NCBI GenBank assembly: GCA_025055355.1
Contig: JANWYM010000073.1
Coordinates: forward strand, 1 to 11,971
Direction: 5' to 3'
Length of the DNA stretch: 11,971 nucleotides
DNA from: Abditibacteriales bacterium
GTDB taxonomy: Bacteria; Armatimonadota; Abditibacteriia; Abditibacteriales; JANWYM01
The translations under genes were made by a program, and so were the position numbers. How positions within the stretch are numbered: position 1 is the stretch's first letter; each line of letters opens with the position of its first letter. Shown in pieces: positions 1 through 7,986 of the stretch. The notes under the pieces were generated by a model. The model saw only the letters and a program-made list of their open reading frames with translations, made no database searches and was not told the origin of the DNA.

Positions 1-656
1 AGGAGCGACTGCGAAAGGTTTTGCAACGTCGTGCCCAATCCCTGCAATTGACGCGGCAGGTCAGAGCGGTCAGCAGCCCCGGCCGATTTCCACGGCAGGC
101 TGTGCGCCGCCTTCAACAAATTGGCTAACTCCCGCGCGTCACCCGTCTTCACAAACTTATCCGTCGCCGTCACCCAATCCAGCAGGCTGAGGAACGGTGT
201 CAGGTCAAACACGGGCGCGCGGTTGTTCTTGTCCTTTGCCTCATACGCCCCATACAGGATGGCTTGCAGGTTGACCGACTTGGCAACGCGCAAGTAAGCC
301 ACCGCCAGCAGACACAAAATGGGAATTGAGCGAAACGCGTGCGTCACATCAAAGACGACCTTATCGCCCTCGTTCAAACACTCTGTTAGCCGGGCGAAGA
401 TGTCCCACAGTTCCGTCTCGCTCCTACCCGATGGAATATCCACAGGCGTCAACGTCACCTGACTTGACAGACGCTCTTGCAGGTTCGCCCAATGCGTGTG
501 CTGCCTCGCCTCCTCCGTCAACAGCACCAGCACCTGCGACGGATTCAACCATCGCGTCAACGCCTCGGGGAACAAATCCGTCTCCCACTCCTTGTCGCCC
601 CAGACGTATCGGACAGATGTGTATTTGCCAACCCCCAGAAAGGTCAAGAGTTTCAT
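1..656 (-). CDS. CARF-domain CRISPR ancillary protein, TM1812/Csx2 (Csx1-like) family, 3' end cut by window
   Basis: I translated this by hand. It opens with ATG at 656 and stays open for 218 codons to the window edge, so the C-terminus is missing. The start MKLLTFLGVGKYTSVRYVW, the following LTEEARQHTHW, and KVVFDVTHAFRSIPIL (about residues 120-135) are the hallmarks of the TM1812 (TIGR02221, Csx2) family, where the D-[IV]-T-H-[AG]-F-R-S motif forms part of the CARF ligand pocket. Family members are usually about 400 residues, with a C-terminal HEPN RNase activated by cyclic oligoadenylate. The R-x4-6-H HEPN motif would lie in the missing part, so the effector activity is inferred. A GAGGGAG ribosome binding site sits 4-5 bases before the ATG, and the gap to the upstream CARF-RelE stop is only 9 bases, so the two genes are almost certainly cotranscribed. 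Confidence 0.85.
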   Translation of the reverse strand, partial: MKLLTFLGVGKYTSVRYVWGDKEWETDLFPEALTRWLNPSQVLVLLTEEARQHTHWANLQERLSSQVTLTPVDIPSGRSETELWDIFARLTECLNEGDKVVFDVTHAFRSIPILCLLAVAYLRVAKSVNLQAILYGAYEAKDKNNRAPVFDLTPFLSLLDWVTATDKFVKTGDARELANLLKAAHSLPWKSAGAADRSDLPRQLQGLGTTLQNLSQSL

Positions 657-665
657 ACCGCTCCC

Positions 666-1718
666 TCACAACGGCTGAAAATCCCCATACTCCTCGCGCC
701 GCACACCGCTGGCAATCAAGCGGCTATAACTCTGGTCGCTGTGCCGCGCCAGTTCGCACACCCGCACGCTCCCGTCATCGCCCTCGAAGAAGAACACCCG
801 CTCGTCGCAATGTCCTTTGGGGAACACCAGCACATCGCAGTTGCGCACGCGGTCGGCTTGGCTGACGCGCAGTTCTTTCAGGCGCAGTTTGCACAGGGCG
901 CGGTCGAACAACCGCCGCACGCTGTGTTCGGCGCCCTCGTAAGTTCTCCGCGCCGACAACGAGAGAAGGATCGGCACTGCCTCCGCCTCTTTCATGCGGT
1001 CAATATACGCCTCGTAAAACACCTCCCCCGTCGGCGAAAGAATTGTCACGCCCTCCACTTCGGTCAGGAGCAGTCGCACCTTTGGCTGCATCTCCTGCGG
1101 CAAGTCGCGCAGCCGCGCCTCCACCTCTGGCGTCGGGCGGTCGCGCTCGAACACCCACTCAAAGAACTCCTCGCAATCCGCCAGCAGCGAGTAGTCCCAA
1201 CTGATGGGCGTGGGCGGCATTTCGATGATGTCGCGGAAGGCTTCATGGATGTAGTAAACGGGCACATCGAACAGCAGCCCCACCAACGTCGCATAAGCGA
1301 TCTCCGCCTTGAACCCGCCGGTGGCATTGACCAGCACCTCACGGTTCTGTTGGCGCTCGCGACGAATCAGGTCAATGAGGGTCGTCACCAACGAGCGCAG
1401 CCCGCGCATTTTGAAGCGGCTCTCGGTGTAGGTCAGGTCCGGCACCTCGCGCAACTCCGCGCCATATCCCTGCTTCTCGTAATGCCCCCGCAGCGTGTCG
1501 GCGCACTGCTTGCCTTCCTCCGTCTGCGAGTGCAAGAACACGATGCGGTCATTTTCTCGCAGCAGACGGGAGAGCGAATTCGTCTCCGCGCTGGCTTTCT
1601 CCGGCGGCGTATGACGGACGTAGTTCGCCATTTGCTGTCCATCGGGCTGCTCCACTTTCAAATCCCGTTTAGCGTTCGTCAGCAACGACGTGCCGACAGT
1701 GGTCAGAATGGTGCGCAT
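666..1718 (-). CDS. CARF protein of the APE2256 family with C-terminal RelE-like domain (candidate Cami1-type mRNA interferase)
   Basis: This is a 350-residue protein from ATG 1718; an adjacent TTG at 1721 is an alternative. The N-terminal MRTILTTVGTSLLTN and VNATGGFKAEIAYATL (about residues 130-145), followed by VPVYYIHEAF and MPPTPISWD, are signatures of the APE2256 CARF family (TIGR02619/PF09651), which binds cyclic oligoadenylate. Residues about 180-250 form a linker domain containing LLTEVEGVTILSPTGEVFYEAY. The last ~85 residues, ending in a strand-rich segment RVFFFEGDDGSVRVCELARH then SDQSY (about 307-331), resemble the core of RelE/ParE toxins. CARF-RelE proteins (Cami1) cut ribosome-bound mRNA when activated, so translation arrest is the inferred role. 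The RelE assignment is by pattern only; a plain ring nuclease or other CARF effector is the alternative. An unusual G11 tract sits at the ribosome-binding position. The gene lies between csm5 and the next CARF gene. Confidence 0.78.
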   Translation of the reverse strand: MRTILTTVGTSLLTNAKRDLKVEQPDGQQMANYVRHTPPEKASAETNSLSRLLRENDRIVFLHSQTEEGKQCADTLRGHYEKQGYGAELREVPDLTYTESRFKMRGLRSLVTTLIDLIRRERQQNREVLVNATGGFKAEIAYATLVGLLFDVPVYYIHEAFRDIIEMPPTPISWDYSLLADCEEFFEWVFERDRPTPEVEARLRDLPQEMQPKVRLLLTEVEGVTILSPTGEVFYEAYIDRMKEAEAVPILLSLSARRTYEGAEHSVRRLFDRALCKLRLKELRVSQADRVRNCDVLVFPKGHCDERVFFFEGDDGSVRVCELARHSDQSYSRLIASGVRREEYGDFQPL

Positions 1719-1847
1719 CAACTCGTTCCCCCCCCCCCGAAAATCGTCGTCGTCCTCCTCGTCGGCCTTTGTGGTTCGAGAACGAAGACGACGAGGAGGA
1801 CGATTTGTATTCGGCGTGGTGGCCCATTTGGGACATGAACAACTCCT
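1719..1847 (-). promoter_or_regulatory. Gap between csm5 and CARF-RelE with long hairpin and G11 tract
   Basis: This 129-base gap is the only long break inside the otherwise overlapping csm operon. Arms at 1741-1764 and 1789-1806 can pair over 18 base pairs, with a 6-base bulge in the longer arm caused by an extra GAC-GAC; the loop is about 24 bases. In the transcript the hairpin is followed by eleven G residues (1738-1728), then nine bases, then the ATG. There is no U tract, so it is not a standard intrinsic terminator. The G run sits at normal Shine-Dalgarno spacing and is the only obvious ribosome-binding sequence for the toxin gene. The csm5 frame stays open through the whole gap into the CARF-RelE frame after the csm5 TAG. 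Confidence 0.6.
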
Positions 1848-3029
1848 CTACAACATGCGTTGCAACTTCACCCATCCGAGCAGGTCCTCTGACTGCGCTT
1901 GGTGTTGAGATTCGTTGTCGCGGACGGTGCGGCGTGTCTTGGGGAAGTTTTGCGTCTGAACGTTTGCTCCCCGCCTTCCCAAAGTCACCTTAACTCCTGG
2001 GACGACTTTGTCGCGGTAGAGTTGAGGGTCACGCCGCTTGATGGTTCCCATGACTGTCGTGCCCAGATAACCTTGTCCTGCCCCAATGCGCAGCAGCGGC
2101 GCGTCGGGCTGGTTTAGCGCTTGCAGTTCCGCGATGCGAGGGAGCGGCTTGTTCTGGGCGCGGTATTTTGCTTCCTCTTCCAGTCGGCGTTTGGCGCGCT
2201 GGTGCAGAACGGCAAAGAGTTTGTCAATAGTAAGGTAGTCACGCAAAGCCTCATCCAGCCTCAAACTGTCCAGCGGCGCGTTGGGGTAGAAGGTAAGCGT
2301 CAACGTGGTTGTCTGGTCGGGCGGAATCGTTTCAATCCAAGTGCTGGTCGTTCGCGTTGTGCCTTCCGAACGCGTGAGCCGCACACTGAGCGCGCCGGTG
2401 GGGAACGGCGCAGTATCGCTGACGGCAATGAAGCGGAGGAAGTCAAAATGCGCTTCATCCTGACCGCCGCGCAGCAGTTTGGCTTCTAACGATTTCCAGA
2501 TGTCAGCCAGAGCCCTCTTCATGTCGCGCTCATCGTTCTTCACCTGCAACTGTTCAAAGCGTTGCCGTAGCCAGTTATAGGAAGCGTCGTCATCCAGCAG
2601 CGCTTCTATCAACGCCGTGCGCATCGCGCCTTTGAGCGTGCTGCCGGGGATGTAGGGCTGATGCTGCGGTGTCTGGATGTGCTGGCGGATGCCGCGCGCC
2701 GTAATACCTGGGTCGGCTTGCAGCGTCACGCTGTAACCGCTGACTTTTGCCACAAATTCTGCGATGTTGCGGAGATGAACACGCTGCTCAAGGAAATTCC
2801 GGACGCTTGGATTGTTCTGTCCTTGCCCCCTCAGTTGCGTGTCCAGCCAGCGCACGTAAGCGTCGCGCTGCGCCTCGTCGAGCGCGGCGAAGAATTTGTC
2901 CGCATCCAGCACATGGACTTTGCCACCGTCCAGGAGGTAACTGAGCGCAGTGATGGTATCGCCGTTGCCGATGTGAACGGGTGATACCGTTTGCAGCCTC
3001 AGCCGATAGGTTTGTGGTTGCATTTTCAT
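1848..3029 (-). CDS. csm5: Csm5, type III-A RAMP protein
   Basis: This is 393 residues from ATG 3029, which forms an ATGA overlap with the csm4 stop. The frame is open further upstream (to 3128), but that part lies inside csm4 and looks unlike Csm5. A doubled ribosome binding site (GGAGGTGGAGG) precedes the ATG; a second ATG at 3023 is almost as good. The N-terminal YRLRLQTVSPVHIGNGD, the PYIPGSTLKGAMRTALIEAL segment (about residues 135-155) and the C-terminal LLGWVKL are typical of Csm5 RAMPs. Csm5 caps the complex at the 3' end of the crRNA and helps recruit processing nucleases; it has no known catalytic role. The length is ordinary for the family. It is the last Csm subunit before the CARF effectors. 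Confidence 0.95.
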   Translation of the reverse strand: MKMQPQTYRLRLQTVSPVHIGNGDTITALSYLLDGGKVHVLDADKFFAALDEAQRDAYVRWLDTQLRGQGQNNPSVRNFLEQRVHLRNIAEFVAKVSGYSVTLQADPGITARGIRQHIQTPQHQPYIPGSTLKGAMRTALIEALLDDDASYNWLRQRFEQLQVKNDERDMKRALADIWKSLEAKLLRGGQDEAHFDFLRFIAVSDTAPFPTGALSVRLTRSEGTTRTTSTWIETIPPDQTTTLTLTFYPNAPLDSLRLDEALRDYLTIDKLFAVLHQRAKRRLEEEAKYRAQNKPLPRIAELQALNQPDAPLLRIGAGQGYLGTTVMGTIKRRDPQLYRDKVVPGVKVTLGRRGANVQTQNFPKTRRTVRDNESQHQAQSEDLLGWVKLQRML

Positions 3030-4111
3030 CCTCCACCTCCCAACTTCGCCCAGGCAGGCAGCGCGAATCCGCCCACATAGACGGGATGACCGTTGTGTGT
3101 GCCTGACCACGCTGCCCGTCCGAACCATTCTCGTTTCTCCGTCAAGGGAAACACTGAACCTGCTGCGAACAGACGACGCAGCGGTTTAAAAATCGCCTCG
3201 CCCCCTGAACGTGACGACTCGTGTTTCGCCTGCCACTGCACGAGGTTGTAACGCAGTCCCTTGGAGGCGTCTGACTGCCACACGGCGATTTCCTCAGGGC
3301 GCGGCAGGTAGTGACTGAGGCTCACCCAACAATCGGCACTTTCCACCTGCGTCAGTGGCACGTCGTCAGGGTCGCCCAACCTTATGTCGAAATGCCCCTT
3401 GCCACTGGTGCGGTCGCCTCCGAAACCCGTATCGCTCAGGTAGCGCAACAGCGGTAGGAGGGACAGCTTGTCTCCGCCCGCCCCTGCTGGCACACGCATC
3501 AGACACCACAGCCCCGCGCCGTCGGCGAAGAACAGTTCCTCGCGCTGGAACAGCCGTCCTTCGGCGACGGCGAGCGTCACGCGGTCAATCTCGTTGTGCG
3601 TCACGTCCGCGTCGGTCAACAATCGCGCCCGTCTCGCCATGAGTCCAAACTTAGTGGCTTCCTCCTGCGTAAGCAAGCAGTCGCCCCGCCGCAGGGCATC
3701 CCCTGACGCCACTTGTTGGAGCAAGCCTTGCGCATCCAGTCGCCCACTGACAACTTCAGCGAAAAGGTTCTCTGAAAGATAGCGCGCGCCCTTGAGTTTT
3801 TTCTGCCGTCCTGCGATGATAGTTTGCTCCTGCTTGGACTTCAAATCATCGCCGAGAGTGGCAGGCAATCGCTCCGGCAGCAGCGGCATCGGAAAAAAGT
3901 GCAGTCGTCTTCCATCGCGTTCCACGAACGGGAACGCATCGCTGACCACGAAACGCGGCTCCCCTTCGAAGGAAGCACATAGATCCCTGACCGTCACCTC
4001 ATCGTAAAGCGTCGCCGTTGCCCAGCACAACGCACCAAAAATCGTCGGCGAGGGCAACGTTGTCCCTTGCAGTGAGCCACGCGGGGTGAGATAGAGAGGA
4101 TGGAGCGGCAT
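3026..4111 (-). CDS. csm4: Csm4, type III-A RAMP protein (Cas5-like)
   Basis: This 361-residue protein shows the N-terminal RAMP signature SPTIFGALCWA (residues 21-31) and the glycine-rich loop DTGFGGDRTSGKGHF (about 227-241), both diagnostic of Csm4. Csm4 binds the 5' tag of the crRNA and anchors Cas10 to the Csm3 backbone. The start ATG 4111 follows the csm3 stop by two bases and has GGGAGG seven bases upstream. The stop overlaps the csm5 start (ATGA), so translation of csm4 and csm5 is probably coupled. The C-terminus ends in a short Gly run (KLGGGG). No truncation or frameshift is seen. Confidence 0.95.
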   Translation of the reverse strand: MPLHPLYLTPRGSLQGTTLPSPTIFGALCWATATLYDEVTVRDLCASFEGEPRFVVSDAFPFVERDGRRLHFFPMPLLPERLPATLGDDLKSKQEQTIIAGRQKKLKGARYLSENLFAEVVSGRLDAQGLLQQVASGDALRRGDCLLTQEEATKFGLMARRARLLTDADVTHNEIDRVTLAVAEGRLFQREELFFADGAGLWCLMRVPAGAGGDKLSLLPLLRYLSDTGFGGDRTSGKGHFDIRLGDPDDVPLTQVESADCWVSLSHYLPRPEEIAVWQSDASKGLRYNLVQWQAKHESSRSGGEAIFKPLRRLFAAGSVFPLTEKREWFGRAAWSGTHNGHPVYVGGFALPAWAKLGGGG

Positions 4112-4113
4112 GC

Positions 4114-4998
4114 CTATCCCTCCCCAAAAACTTTCTGGAAGTTCTCAGGCTTAAGCAGCACCGTCCAAAGCGAGGCGTTTTCGGCGGCTTTATCGGTGGT
4201 GAACGAACCTTCCACCTTGCCAGAGAACTTATGCCCCGCAAACTCGCCTGCGTTCACTCCGCCTGTCCATTGTAAGCGTGCTGTTCGAACCAGTTCCTTC
4301 TCCTGACCGCCATTCTGGTAGAAGTCTGCTTTGCCGCGCCAAGCAATGCGTGCGTCGCAGAACCGCACCTTGCCGCTGCCCCGCGAGCCACTGCCGCCCA
4401 ACGTGCTGTCCTCCAACAACTTGAGCGCCGTGAAGAGGCTCTTCAGCAAATTAGCGTCGCTGTCCTCATACTTGTCCATGAGCATCTCCACACTGAAAAT
4501 TGCCCCCGCTGGCACGCGCTCCATCGTACGTGGGTTGGCTTCGGAAGTCACGCGGTCAAGGAAGTTCTCGGTTTTGAGTTCCGTTGTGATGCCCTCGCCT
4601 AAGAACTGCTGCAACTTATCCACGCTGGATTTCGTGAGAAAGGCGTCGCGGACGGTGAGACGCGTCGGACCTGCCTGCTGACGCGTCGCCGTATCGTCTG
4701 AAGCCACACCAAACAACTTGCACGCCTCGCACTTCCCACACCAGCACGCGCCGTAGATGCCGTGCTTGGGATGTGGTTTCCTCAGGTTTTCGCCACCCAG
4801 AGCCCACTCCAACAACGATCGTAGTTTGCCCTTGAGCGACGAGCCGGGGATGTAAGGACGGTTCGTGAGCGGATCACGAATCACAGGGTTGTCTACACCG
4901 CCGATTTCAAAGCCGGTCGTCGTGCCACCGATGTGCAATCCGGTGACGGCTTCCAAATTCGCCGTGATGACATATTTGCCTTGAAAGGTGAAGTTCAT
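4114..4998 (-). CDS. csm3: Csm3, backbone subunit and target-RNA endonuclease
   Basis: This is a 294-residue RAMP protein. GLHIGGTTTGFEIGGVDNPV places an aspartate at residue 36, equivalent to the catalytic Asp (D33 in the Streptococcus thermophilus protein) that cuts target RNA at 6-nt steps, so cleavage should be intact. RPYIPGSSLKGKLRSLLEWAL follows (47-67). A cysteine cluster C85, C87, C90, C93 with His at 76 and 79 fits the zinc-binding insertion seen in Csm3 structures. A glycine-rich LGGSGSRGSGKVRF segment completes the RAMP fold. Several copies stack along the crRNA. The start overlaps the csm2 stop (ATGA) and has GGAGGA about eight bases upstream. Confidence 0.96.
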   Translation of the reverse strand: MNFTFQGKYVITANLEAVTGLHIGGTTTGFEIGGVDNPVIRDPLTNRPYIPGSSLKGKLRSLLEWALGGENLRKPHPKHGIYGACWCGKCEACKLFGVASDDTATRQQAGPTRLTVRDAFLTKSSVDKLQQFLGEGITTELKTENFLDRVTSEANPRTMERVPAGAIFSVEMLMDKYEDSDANLLKSLFTALKLLEDSTLGGSGSRGSGKVRFCDARIAWRGKADFYQNGGQEKELVRTARLQWTGGVNAGEFAGHKFSGKVEGSFTTDKAAENASLWTVLLKPENFQKVFGEG

Positions 4999-5462
4999 GA
5001 TTCATCCTCCTCCTCTTGCTCTTTGCCGGGAACACCTATTTCAGACCGATACTTGTGGTAGGCTAAAATTGCCTCCACGAAGTCAAACGCTCGCAGGAAG
5101 TCAGCGTTGGTAGGGAGTCGCTTGGGGTCCAAGCACTCTCTCAGGAGCAGGTAGAAATCTCTCGGCAGTAACTCGCGCCCGGTGGCGTAGGCAAGTTCGG
5201 GGGTCAAGCGGAGGAGTTTCGTGCTGTCGAATTTACCGCTTTTGTCCTTCGCCTTGACCTCCTGTTGAATTTCCTTTAGCGTGTGGAAAACCTTGCGCAA
5301 CTGGGTGGGCTTTAAGGCTTCTTTGATTTTCCTCTTCGTGCCGCCAAAGGAGAGAACTACTTGGTCTGCCAGACCTCCTTCCAGCGCGAACTCTTCGGGT
5401 CTGAGTTCGCTCATGGCCTTTTTACCTTTGATGGTGTTGAGTACCGTTTGCATGTTCGCCAT
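4995..5462 (-). CDS. csm2: Csm2, small subunit of the type III-A complex
   Basis: This is 155 residues from ATG 5462 (MANMQTVL). A GAAAGGAG ribosome binding site ends at 5471, eight bases upstream. A GTG at 5471 would overlap the cas10 stop as GTGA, but it coincides with the end of the ribosome binding site, so the ATG is preferred. The protein is charged and helical. Its core TQLRKVFHTLKEIQQEVKAK, then LRLTPELAYATGRELLPRDFYLLL and FVEAILAYHKYRSEI, matches the Csm2 pattern (TKIRKFY..., P.LAYA..., F..F.EAI.AYHK). The tail is acidic (KEQEEEDES). Csm2 lines the filament opposite Csm3 and helps hold the target RNA. The stop overlaps the csm3 start. Confidence 0.93.
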   Translation of the reverse strand: MANMQTVLNTIKGKKAMSELRPEEFALEGGLADQVVLSFGGTKRKIKEALKPTQLRKVFHTLKEIQQEVKAKDKSGKFDSTKLLRLTPELAYATGRELLPRDFYLLLRECLDPKRLPTNADFLRAFDFVEAILAYHKYRSEIGVPGKEQEEEDES

Positions 5463-5467
5463 GCCTC

Positions 5468-7897
5468 TCACTCCTTTCTCATCTTCAAACTCACGGTCGA
5501 CACCGCGACCCGAATATCCCGCATCAGACGCGGGATGAGTTGCAGCAACTTGAGTTCACCAATGACCTGCTGCGGCACGCGCCGCGCCAGTTGATAGTGA
5601 AAGCGCGGCACCCAGAGTAGGCTGGGGCAATCAGGGTCAGCGAAGTAGGCTTCGTGCAGACGGAGGAGAAAGTAGACGAAAGATTTGGAGACCTCGTTGC
5701 TCTCCACCTTCTTCTCCAACTCGTCTGCCAACTGCAGCAGTTCGTTCGCCCGCTGCCACGGCACCGCCGTATCGAACAGTGTGATGCGATCACCGCGACG
5801 CAGCAGCGCGTCATCTGTATCATCTCGCCCTTCTTTCGCCCGCTTGAGGGCGCGTTCTGCCAGTTCCGCAAAGCGCGGCACGGGAAACTTTGGCTTGACG
5901 CAGACCACACCCGCCGACAGGCTCAGGTTCGGGTTGTCCCCAACGAAGCGACGAAAATCGGCGTTGACGGCTCGGGCAAGCCACAGCGTGGCATCCCACG
6001 GACCGATAACAAACACATCATCCCCGCCCGCATAGAGCGTGTAGAAAACACCGCCGTCCACAGGCAACGGCTTGTCGTCGGCAGTTTCTCGTCCCTGTTT
6101 CCAATCGCAGCTGACGTCCTGGCACAGGATGTTAAGCCATCCACCAAAGAACATCTCAAATGCGCTGCTCAACGTCGCCAGGCGCGAGACGCTGGGTGGC
6201 TCCAAGCCCAACCCAAACACCAAGCCCAGATAGTCCACATCCATCTTCAGCACCCCCAACCGCGCTGCGCCCGTGCTGAGTCTGGCGATGGCATCAAAGT
6301 CCAGCGTGTTACCGTGCCGCGTGGGCACTTCGTTGGCGAGGAACTGAAAGCGGAAACCGATATCGCGGTCGCCGCGCTGCAGGATGAACTTATCGGGACG
6401 GTTAAGCCGCGTCAGCACCGCTTCGCGGATGTTCCCATGCCGCAGCAAAACCTCTCGCTCCCTCTCGTTGAGCAGAACAACTGTCACGCCGCACCATGGT
6501 AAGGAGATGCTCACCGCGTTGTCAGGCAACTGTAACTCATCGAACGACTGATAGAGGCACGCGACTGAGTCCGTGTCAGGCAGTTTCCTCCCGATGTCGC
6601 GGTGAAGTTCACAGATATGACAGACACTTGGCTCCGGCACTTCCGTCACGCCGCAAGATAGGCAGAGGTGAGGTGGGGTGCGTGCAGGAGCAAAGAATTC
6701 AGGGCTGAAGAAAGCCATTCCCCTCCGCTGTTTTATCTCTGCTAACCGTTCCGTGGCTTGACGGTAGACGGTACGGAAGTCAACGAAGTCATAGGCGCGG
6801 AGTTCCACCTGCGCTAGTTGCAGGCTTAGTTCGCCACCTGCTTCGGTCAAAAGGAAGTCTCCGACCGTGCGTTCGACGTTCTTCAGCACTTCACGTGCTT
6901 CATCAGTTGCAGGCAACAGCAGATCGAATGTCCCACCGCCGCAGTAAAGCACGTTGGTCGGCGGCAGTTGGCACTTACGCGCTATCCACTCCGCTATGAC
7001 CTGTGTAAGGAAGGCGACAAAGAACGACCGCCCGCGTAAGCGCTTCGCTACTCCATCGGTATCGGCTTCGGGGCGAGCTACACGGAAGATGAACTTCTGG
7101 ATGCCGCCCACATCGCCGCGTACAAACAACGCGAGTGGCGGCTTGTCTTCTTCGGACTCTTTCAACTGTTCCACAAAGTCCTTTTCCTTGAATCGTCGCA
7201 ATAGTTCAATCAACTGATTCAACCGCTCGTCAGGCAGCGCGTCTGCGTCTAACTTGGCAAGGCACGCCACAATCGCTGTGACGACTTTCGTGTGGTCGTA
7301 GAGCGACACATCAGGCACGGTGCGGTGCTCCTCGTCCGACTCCCACGGCGTCGCTGACGGCACGTTCGCCCCGTAGCGGCGAAGCAAAGCCAGCAATGTG
7401 GTGAAGTCAGCGGGACGAAAGGGCGGCAGTTGGCGCATCTCGTTCACGAAGGCGTCCCATATGCTTTCATACCGCCCTGCCTCTACACGCTCGTCGTCTG
7501 TCGGGAACAGAGCCTCCTCGGTCAGGTCCAGTGGCACAAGGCGTTGATAACGTTCAGGAGCACGCTCGCTGCGGAACTGAACCCGACTGGTGACGGAGAC
7601 CAACGCTGCCTCATCGCTGTTCAGTCGAGCGCGTTGCTCTGTCGTGCGCTCTAATGCCGCCAACTTGTCCGCGACGTGCAAGAGACGTTGAGCACGATTT
7701 GACGGGATGGCATGATGGGCGCTCGCCAAGGCAGACACGGCTTGCGCCGCCTCTTCGCCCAGATAGTCGCGCAATGAGCGCACGAAGTTATCGCTCATCG
7801 CCGCGTGCCTCTGGCGATACTCGCCACCGATACGCTGACTGACTTTGCCTGCGTCGTGAAATAGCGCGGCTAACCATAACGTCTGTTCCTCTGTCAT
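5468..7897 (-). CDS. cas10: Cas10/Csm1, large subunit with HD nuclease and cyclic oligoadenylate synthase
   Basis: This is 809 residues from ATG 7897, chosen because GGAGGTGAT lies just upstream and the protein then begins MTEEQTLWLAALFHDAGK, with the HD pair at residues 14-15 as usual for Csm1; the frame is open to 7957. HD-domain residues include HD at 14-15, SAHHAIP (60-66) and HVAD (74-77). The first palm has RGDVGGIQKFIF (about 260-271). A zinc finger uses C412, C415, C426 and C429. The second palm has LKMDVDYLG (D553, D555) and an intact GGDD at 624-627 in LYAGGDDVFVIG. Both ssDNA cleavage and cyclic oligoadenylate synthesis should therefore be active. It is the first gene of the csm run, and csm2 follows after 5 bases. 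Confidence 0.97.
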   Translation of the reverse strand: MTEEQTLWLAALFHDAGKVSQRIGGEYRQRHAAMSDNFVRSLRDYLGEEAAQAVSALASAHHAIPSNRAQRLLHVADKLAALERTTEQRARLNSDEAALVSVTSRVQFRSERAPERYQRLVPLDLTEEALFPTDDERVEAGRYESIWDAFVNEMRQLPPFRPADFTTLLALLRRYGANVPSATPWESDEEHRTVPDVSLYDHTKVVTAIVACLAKLDADALPDERLNQLIELLRRFKEKDFVEQLKESEEDKPPLALFVRGDVGGIQKFIFRVARPEADTDGVAKRLRGRSFFVAFLTQVIAEWIARKCQLPPTNVLYCGGGTFDLLLPATDEAREVLKNVERTVGDFLLTEAGGELSLQLAQVELRAYDFVDFRTVYRQATERLAEIKQRRGMAFFSPEFFAPARTPPHLCLSCGVTEVPEPSVCHICELHRDIGRKLPDTDSVACLYQSFDELQLPDNAVSISLPWCGVTVVLLNEREREVLLRHGNIREAVLTRLNRPDKFILQRGDRDIGFRFQFLANEVPTRHGNTLDFDAIARLSTGAARLGVLKMDVDYLGLVFGLGLEPPSVSRLATLSSAFEMFFGGWLNILCQDVSCDWKQGRETADDKPLPVDGGVFYTLYAGGDDVFVIGPWDATLWLARAVNADFRRFVGDNPNLSLSAGVVCVKPKFPVPRFAELAERALKRAKEGRDDTDDALLRRGDRITLFDTAVPWQRANELLQLADELEKKVESNEVSKSFVYFLLRLHEAYFADPDCPSLLWVPRFHYQLARRVPQQVIGELKLLQLIPRLMRDIRVAVSTVSLKMRKE

Positions 7898-7986
7898 CTC
7901 ATCACCTCCAAAAACCACACTTATTCTACTCCCTCTCCTCCCGGCCGGCATGGGCAAATGTTCCCGATTTTTATGGGAAGATTTGC
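7898..7986 (-). promoter_or_regulatory. Putative cas10-csm promoter region with interrupted palindrome and -10 box
   Basis: A strong interrupted inverted repeat occupies 7953-7965 and 7975-7987 (GGCAAAT, one mismatch, then TTCCC, with a 9-base spacer); its edge reaches the stop codon of the upstream regulator gene. On the minus strand it is followed by a -10-like TAGAAT at 7928-7923, with no recognisable -35 at 17-18 bases. The cas10 ribosome binding site follows, then ATG 7897. With a start site near 7916, the inner arm of the palindrome would lie at about -37 to -49, where an activator of a -35-less promoter binds. This layout is inferred from sequence alone. Confidence 0.5.

Noticed and set aside
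477..1838. Long plus-strand open frame (453 codons)
   Set aside because: It is antisense to the CARF-RelE and csx genes, rich in His/Arg/Gln low-complexity text, has no family motif, and reflects the strong codon bias of the opposite strand.
3030..3128. Upstream extension of csm5 by 33 codons
   Set aside because: The extension overlaps csm4, has no Csm5 similarity, and ATG 3029 has a strong ribosome binding site and an ATGA overlap.
7898..7957. Upstream extension of cas10 by 20 codons
   Set aside because: ATG 7897 has an ideal Shine-Dalgarno and gives the usual Csm1 N-terminus with HD at residues 14-15.
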